64,000 bases of DNA. Origin: Viscum album. Lineage: Eukaryota; Streptophyta; Magnoliopsida; Santalales; Viscaceae. Of this stretch, positions 57,301 through 64,000 are shown in pieces. The notes below the pieces were generated by a model. The model saw only the letters and a program-made list of their open reading frames with translations. It was not told the DNA's origin and made no database searches. Position numbers and translations under genes: made by a program. Where the stretch lies: NCBI GenBank assembly GCA_963277665.1, contig OY728158.1:595782818-595846817 (forward strand), in the 5' to 3' direction. The first letter of the stretch is position 1, and every line of letters starts with the position of its first letter.

Positions 57301-57480
57301 TAGATATTTTCATTAGTTGTTGATATATATTGGTGATATTTTTGTATATTATAAATGTTATGAGGGTTATGTGAAACAGTTGAGGATTTTTCTTCAATAG
57401 TTTTTCTCTAAAGATTTAGACATATATATTTAATGGAATCAATAAACTTGAAAAGTTATTTATGAAAATGATATACTTTT
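57301..57480 (+). pseudogene. Ty3/gypsy reverse transcriptase fragment (element C)
   Basis: LLIYIGDIFVYYKCYEGY then VKQLRIFLQ (57317-57397) matches the catalytic block V-V-x-Y-I-D-D-I-L-V-Y-S-K-x-x-E-E-H-x-x-x-L-R-x-V-L-Q. The first catalytic aspartate is G. Nothing upstream or downstream could be confirmed as RT, RNase H or integrase, so only a short piece of pol survives. It is enough to assign C to Ty3/gypsy. Confidence 0.75.
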
Positions 57481-58042
57481 AGGGATATCTATTAGAGAAC
57501 ACATTATTTAGGGATAAATAACTCTCAGTTTCAAAATATACTTGATGTTCAGGTAAAAAAGGGGTGATGGATTTCGAGAATGGTGAGTTTGATAGTATCC
57601 ATAGTTTTTGAATTGATTATTGATTTTATAAAAATGTAATGAATGATATTTCTAGTTAATTTTATCTCATTTTGGGATTATGATATATACTGACTAGTGT
57701 GTGACCTTATAAACTTGTTCTTAATATCATTTTAGGGTTAATGATAGTATTAATACCTGTAATAATATATGTTTTCACTCTTATTTAATGTATTATATAT
57801 TTAGATGGTTTTGGGAAAGGTATGATATAAAAAATATATTATTTGGGTATATACATACTTGGGTGCATGATTTTAGTAATGATTAATGTTGGTTTAGGAA
57901 TGTGAAGTACATTAATCTAGCATAAGTGAGTAATCTAGATGTCATATAAGAAGTTATATCCCAATTGAAAAATATGTTAAAAATACCCTCATGTACATTC
58001 ATCGACGATTGATAATTAAAATTGTGATGGTGTAATTTATTT
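57481..58042 (+). other. Element C interior, 3' part, nothing recognised
   Basis: No integrase motif was found. The minus-strand open frame 57883-58122 runs into the LTR and is not a gene. Confidence 0.4.
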
Positions 58043-58054
58043 AAGGGGGGGGGG
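58043..58054 (+). promoter_or_regulatory. Polypurine tract of element C
   Basis: AAGGGGGGGGGG directly precedes the 3' LTR start (TTAACACACTGAG). Compare AAGGGGGGAAGAA in element A. Confidence 0.85.
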
Positions 58055-59628
58055 TTAACACACTGAGATTTTAATATATGACTTCCTTTAAATAAGTCAA
58101 TGTGTTTGATATCTTGATCCACATGTTAGACCAAACTTAAATGAAACCAAGAGATATTTAGTTAGAATAAAAATATTTAAGTATAATCTTAAAAAACTAT
58201 CCATTTAATTAAAAATAATAAATAAGATTAACTAATTTATGAAATATATTTATAAATAAAATAATTTCTACTTTTAATATGAATGAAATTTCATTTGTCT
58301 ACAAAAAATGACTAATATGATCATTTATTATTTAGAAAAGTTTTTTCCAAAATAATTTCCTTTTTACACAATATGAATTTATATTTAAATAAAATAATTA
58401 TTAATGTTTATAAATTATGTTTTATATTAATAATAGGTTAAAAAATTTATTTTGTATATGATATGAAATAAGAGTAATAAAAATTATTATTTGAAAATGT
58501 CATTTTCCAATAAAAATTGTTTTTCAATATATTTTATGATTTTATTAAGAAATTTAATTTAAATACTTCAGAATTGGAATTTTAAAAAATTAAAATAATT
58601 TCTGTATTTATAATAACTAAATAATTTTAAGATAAAAAGTTGGGTTTTTAAGAAATAATTAGTTTTTAGTGAATTGTGAAAAATATCGATTTTTCCAAAA
58701 ACATTCAATTTTCAAGCATTATCATAATAAAATAATGAATTTAAGGTTTTTTAATTTTTTTATATTATATATATATATATATTTATAGGTAAAATAAATC
58801 ATTTAATGTTACTTTGTTTTTTATAAAACCCTTGTATATCATTTTGGAAATTTATGTAATATTTTATTGTAAAAACTGTTTTTATTAGATTATATTAAAA
58901 ATTACATTTCATAACCCATTGAAATTAAATCTATATAAATGTATTTCATATTTTATATTAAAATTATCATATTATTTAATAATTTAAAATTAATTTTTTG
59001 TGCACAAAAGTATGATTACAAAGATTAAAGTTATTGATCATGATAATTGTAAAATTATTATTTTCAAAGAATTGTTTAATTAATATTGTGTATTTTTTTC
59101 TAATAAATTATGTTAAACTATTTTAAATTATGACAATAATATTATTTTTAATCACATATATATTTATATTAACACACATGTAATTAGAAACCAATTAAAA
59201 ATAATATTAAGAAAACATAATCGTTAAAAGTCCATTTTTATGCAAATTATGTTTTTCTATATATAAAATGTTTTTGTTTAAACATAAATTTTATATTATT
59301 TCGAAATCAGATGATATTAAATGGACATTGAATATGGGTTCATAAAATGAAAATTTTTTAAGAGGTATTGTGTTATATTTTTATTGAAACATAAATTACT
59401 TCATTAAAAACTAGATATCGGGGTAAAAACAATAAAAAGGTTAAAGTAAAAACCTAAGAAAAAATGAATTCAAACAAGATTAAAACATATAATGATTTTA
59501 TTAGGATTTATAGACCTAATATAACCAAAAAAATATATTATTCATAACTTTTTATGCATTTTAACGATTAATAGTGTAATGATATCATTGAAAATTTAAG
59601 GGTGTTCTCAAAAGTTCCATTTTCTTCA

Positions 59629-59639
59629 ATTATAAAATG
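59629..59639 (+). promoter_or_regulatory. TATA box, element C 3' LTR
   Basis: AATTATAAAATGGGACAC, about 1.6 kb into the LTR; the flanking GGTGTTCTCAAA is conserved in the 5' LTR. Confidence 0.6.
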
Positions 59640-59959
59640 GGACACTTCTACCCTTTCAAACAACACCGATTACTTAGAATAACTTCCTATAAATATTCCA
59701 TTTACCCCATTATATAATAATATATAATTTTAATAAGCCTATTTTATTAATTATTTATCCTAATACCTTCATTTCCATGGACACTATTAAGAGAAACTTT
59801 AATGTTTCAAAATGAGAATTATTTAATCCTTAACATTATCCTTTAATATTTTTATTTAAAAATTATCATTACCATAGTAATATGATAAAATCAGTATCAT
59901 TATTATAAATAAGTGTTATTATATTAATTTAAAAACCTTTATTTATCACTTCTATCCAC

Positions 59960-60040
59960 ATAGAAAAATAAAAGGACATTAACTATGCATTTTGTAGACT
60001 ACCACCTCCATGAAGTAACATTTTTTGTTTTTCATATTCA
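59960..60040 (+). repeat. Module shared with the element A LTR (element C 3' LTR)
   Basis: GTAGACTACCACCTCCATG then AAGTAACATTTTTTG, the counterpart of 53360-53440. Confidence 0.6.
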
Positions 60041-62823
60041 TTTTATTTCTACATGAAAAACACCTAAAATATGATTAAAAAATTAAAAATTATAAATAAT
60101 TTCTTCATTATTATAATATAATTATATTATACACTACCTTAACTATAATTACCCATCAAAATATAGCGTGTTCATGTTTATGTTGGTTCAACCACCAACT
60201 TGAATAATTCCTTAAAAAAATTTAAGGATGAAAATATGAAAATATATAAGAATTTTATTATATGTTTATAAGAAATTATAAATTTTTTTCTCTATATTGG
60301 TAATAGTATGTATTTAACTTATTATTAAAATATCATATTTGACTGCAAAAATTACCAAAATAAGTCATCATCGATTCGTTTTTCACAGTAACATAAGGAA
60401 AAACAATATAATAACAAATATAATATTATAATAAATGGTACGTATTTAAATAAATATATAAAAATAAGGTTCATAATAATCTATATAATAAAATTAATTT
60501 TATTATTTAGGATGTTAGGGAAATGTACATAATGAATCTGGAATAAGTTAATAGTTTTTTTGCCTTAAAATCCTTCCTTTGAGACATGTTTTGTATTATC
60601 AACCAAATATAATTTATAAGGTGAAAATAATAAATATTTGACATATTATATCTTTAATTATATTTTAATAATTTTATATGATGTTGAATTACAGTTCCCC
60701 TCTTTCATGGGGTTATGATCCAAAAGCCTTAAAACCCGTAAGGGTATTCTTGGTCTCAATTTTGATTCTTTGAGTCATAATACATATTGTCCTCCATGTT
60801 TTATTTATATGGTGTATTTTATGTCGAAATAAGTATTTTTGTCATTATTTATATATTTAATGTGATTTACTATCCAAATCTTATTCCCTTATTCAAGTGT
60901 CTATTAATTCAATTGTTTTCCTAGTAGTATGGATTTTTGGTTACTCAACTTTATTTCATTGAGTCATGATTACTCATTTAAATGTATTTAATTTAAGTCT
61001 GGTATATTATAATATGTTATTTTTTATTATTATATCAATTATTTATAGTTATATATATTCCTAACATATAATCCTTTTGACAAATATTTCTTACTTCTTG
61101 AGATATGCTGCTTGTAAGGGTTATTAGTAACATAAATCTCTTTCTTTGAGTTATAATTTTTTATATTAAAATTTGTTCTTAAATGATTGGGATATTGCAC
61201 CAAAATATTCTATTATATAGTTTTTTTTATAATCCTATTTGGTAAAATTATCTTTTAATAAAAGGAATGTGATATTACTCTATTTTTACAATTTTATTTT
61301 TGAATAATGGTTTTTAAAAATTAATAAAACGAGTTTTTTTACTTTACCAATCATATGTTTTGTATTCCTCTCATAATTTATTCAAGATAAAGTTTTTTTA
61401 ATTTCAAGGATACATTATTATAATATATTTATAAAATTAATGGTTTTTAAAATCTTTCATGTAACCTTTTCAAAATTTACCTTTGAAAATGATATGTACA
61501 TTTTTATTTTACACCACTATTAAAAATGTTTTCTACAATATATTTTAAGTTTTCACTTAAATTTACCTCTAAAGTTTCAAAAGGATTATCCTAATAGGGT
61601 TTATGTTCTACTTTTTATTATCTAATATATATTTATCTTTTGGGGGAATTAACTCTTGGTAAAAAATAATCCAATTCCTGATCCCTTATTGAGTGGTATT
61701 GTTTAATAATTTTTTATAGTGATGTTTTTAATATATATCAACATTTTTATATATTTCATTTGATACAATGGAGTTATGTTCTTCGAAAAAAAATCCACCT
61801 TACTCCTATATACATATTATCATAATGTTATTCCAACATTGGCTTTAACACATATCACTAATGCATATGGTTTTAGATTGAGGGATGCTTATAAAAAAAG
61901 CTATTCCATTTATTAAATGGGGGTATAATAAATAAACTATATAATATTATTCTGGTAGGGATGATTAATGGAAATTTGACTATATATTGTTTGAAAATAT
62001 AAATTCATTATCTGGATGAGTTATAATCATGTTATACCTTTTATTGACATTGGAAAAATTATCAGCATTCTGTTTGATTTTATTCCAAAACGGATGATTG
62101 TTAAAAAGTTGATTATATATTGTTTAATAATATACATTCTTTCTATTTATGGGTTGTAATCAAGTAATACATTTTATTGACATGGGAAAACGTATTTTCA
62201 TTCTATATTTAATTGTTCCAATACTAAAGATTAATGGAAATTTTGATTATGAATTATTTATTCATTTTCTCATATGATGAATGCATTGGAATGAAACAAG
62301 TGATGGGTGGGGGATGACATTATATATACCCTTAATACATCTCTAGGTGTTATGATACAATTTTTTTTTGGTGTTTTATTTCCTTGAAAAAATTATTTTT
62401 TGTATTGTAAGATCATGATGTATTGGATTATGGTATGGAATTATCTTCCCAACATTATACATTTCATCCCTTTGGAACCAATTATTGATATATATGTAAT
62501 CTATTTATTTTTTTTTTCATACATGTATATATTATGATTCTAGTTTCATTTTATTATGTAATTATGTTTTATTATCTAGTCCTTCCATAAAATTTATTCC
62601 ATGTTTATTCCATTCTTTCCACAGTTGTAGGTTTCCCCTTACCGAGTGATTGAACCCACCCCCTCTTATATTTCAATTTCCCCTAGTTATGGAGAAATGT
62701 ATTACACATGATATGTATAACATTATAGATGGTGTGGAGAATTTTTTTGAGATATTGAAGAATTAATATTGCTTAAGTAGATACTTATATAGTTAAAAAT
62801 ATAAATCTGTTGAGAAAGACAAG

Positions 62824-64000
62824 TGTAAGATCTCGTGTATTGAACTGGGTGGAATTTTCCAATAGAGTTTGAAATTTTCATTTTGTGGATGGTAAAAGTA
62901 ATAATTTTAACTTTATAATTAAATTTAAATAATTATAAAACTTAAAATTATAATATTTATATTGTTTTTAAGGACTGATAGGTGACTTGGGTGTTCAGTG
63001 GAATTTTGAATGAACCAAGATTCAAAACATAGTTTTTAGAAAGGGTAAAGAGGGTGCATAGTTTGCACATGGTTATTGATAATTGTGTTGTTAAACTATA
63101 AATTCCTATAGGGGTATCAAATGGTTTATCGAAACATGCACTCTAGGCCACATGAACATGAAAAATGGTGTAGTATATTTCAATGTCAAACCGCACAGGC
63201 TATGAATGGTTAGATAAGTCATGCACTTAATCGTGTGATGGGGGTGACACCTAAGGAACATCTAGCATAGGTTTGTCACATATTTTGGATAGATGTGCAC
63301 ATAAACCACGAGTTTGATTAAACAGGGTGAAATTTCCATTTTTACCCAATTTTCTTTTAACCTTCAATGCTACATTCTCTTCCCCATCCGCATAACATCT
63401 CCCTCCTATGTATGGAGCCCTTCCCATCCTTATAGGATTCTATTATCCTTTCTCATATACACTCAGAATCCAAATTTATCATTCACATTTGATAACCCTC
63501 GATTATTCTATTATTCATCCTTTATTTATTTTTTTTCTTTCTATATTGAATGATATTTCAGTATGAATAAATACACCATATTTTTAAAGAATTTGTAAGT
63601 TATTCTATTTTCTCTCGATATGCCTCAAATAAAAGCCTAAAAATAGAAGATCTAAGTGTCATAAGAATGTGGTAGGTGGTTTGTGGATTTTACATTAAGG
63701 CTTAATCAATTTATAAAATACACTATTATGTCGCATGATTGAGTTTTTTTGCGCATCAGCCTTTAAATTTAAAATTAATTATGTGCAGCCCAATTCCTTA
63801 AATTAAATAACTATTGTGTATTTATTTTCACTATTTGAGTTTATTTACCTTAACTTGAAACACTAATATGAGTTCATTAATGATATTATCATGATCTATA
63901 GTTCATCAAGGAAATTAAATCTCACTTTATTGGGAGCTTTATAGGGCATTTGGCTATAATATTCATAGCTTAGTTTTTAACATCTTTATGGTCTCTTTCT
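62824..64000 (+). repeat. Probable start of another LTR (element G), runs off the window
   Basis: TGTAAGATCTCGTG begins right where the element C LTR is cut; plant gypsy LTRs often start TGTAAGACCCCG, and the two differences include C-to-T changes. A C/T-rich stretch at about 63330-63540 is like an LTR leader, and the open frame 63314-63553 lies in it and is not a gene. No partner LTR is visible, so the assignment rests on the start motif and the break in C. Confidence 0.45.

Larger units (their letters stand above)
58055..62812 (+). repeat. Element C 3' LTR (right end missing)
   Basis: Second copy of 51486-56385. Similarity stops at about 62812 (ATAAATCTG), where the 5' copy still has about 130 bases to go. 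The next LTR-like start is at 62824. Confidence 0.8.
51486..62823 (+). mobile_element. Element C: giant-LTR Ty3/gypsy retrotransposon
   Basis: Direct repeats 51486-56385 and 58055 to about 62812 flank only 1.67 kb. Primer-binding site, a gypsy reverse transcriptase fragment and a polypurine tract all point to the + strand. The element interrupts the copia integrase of F. Its 3' LTR is cut before its end by another LTR (G) at 62824, so its right target duplication is not available. It resembles element A in having LTRs much longer than the interior and shares a promoter-proximal module with it. Confidence 0.8.

Noticed and set aside
1..64000. CRISPR arrays, bacterial operons, tRNA or rRNA genes, a plastid or mitochondrial insert
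   Set aside because: None of the expected structures was seen; direct repeats here are LTRs or degenerate tandem arrays, and all coding remnants are plant retroelements.

Overview
This window looks like intergenic, repeat-derived DNA from a plant with a large genome. It is strongly AT-rich and CpG-poor. The recognisable coding sequence consists of decayed remnants of plant-type Ty3/gypsy and Ty1/copia LTR retrotransposons plus one plant L1-type LINE. I found no intact host gene, tRNA, rRNA, CRISPR array or organellar sequence. No open frame exceeds about 115 codons, and every polyprotein remnant carries stops and frameshifts. Species cannot be assigned from the sequence.

Layout. 1-4664: degenerate AT-rich DNA, partly LTR-like. 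4665-14514 (element B): Ty1/copia element with about 1 kb LTRs and a SIRE/Maximus-like gag, split by a 2.7 kb insertion; no pol recognised. 15156-30059 (element A): long terminal repeat element with LTRs of about 6.2 kb but only 2.4 kb between them; a CpG-rich 1.38 kb segment sits in its 5' LTR and a LINE fragment in its 3' LTR. 30060-32755 plus 41641 to about 43.1 kb (element D): + strand Ty3/gypsy pol. D is split by element E (32756-41640), a complete minus-strand Ty3/gypsy element with 2.4-2.5 kb LTRs. Element A sits immediately before the D protease, so D was probably hit twice. 44093-46940 (element S): an isolated minus-strand LTR related to E. 47223-51485 (element F): Ty1/copia remnant with a protease/integrase stretch. 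51486-62823 (element C): another giant-LTR Ty3/gypsy element (4.9 kb LTRs, 1.66 kb interior). 62824-end (element G): start of a further LTR.

These parts form a stratigraphy rather than a pathway: D was cut by E and probably by A; A was later hit by a LINE and by the CpG-rich segment; F was cut by C, and C apparently by G. TATA-like boxes, primer-binding sites, polypurine tracts and target-site duplications can still be read and fix element boundaries and strands.

The features most worth a second look are: the CpG-rich insertion with a perfect 9-bp flanking duplication; 32-bp tandem repeats in the A LTR whose best units are each a dyad; roughly 200-bp modules in the A LTR, one copy of which also occurs in the C LTR; and splice-donor-like sites shortly after the TATA boxes of three gypsy families. 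All similarity statements come from reading and aligning by eye; no search was run.
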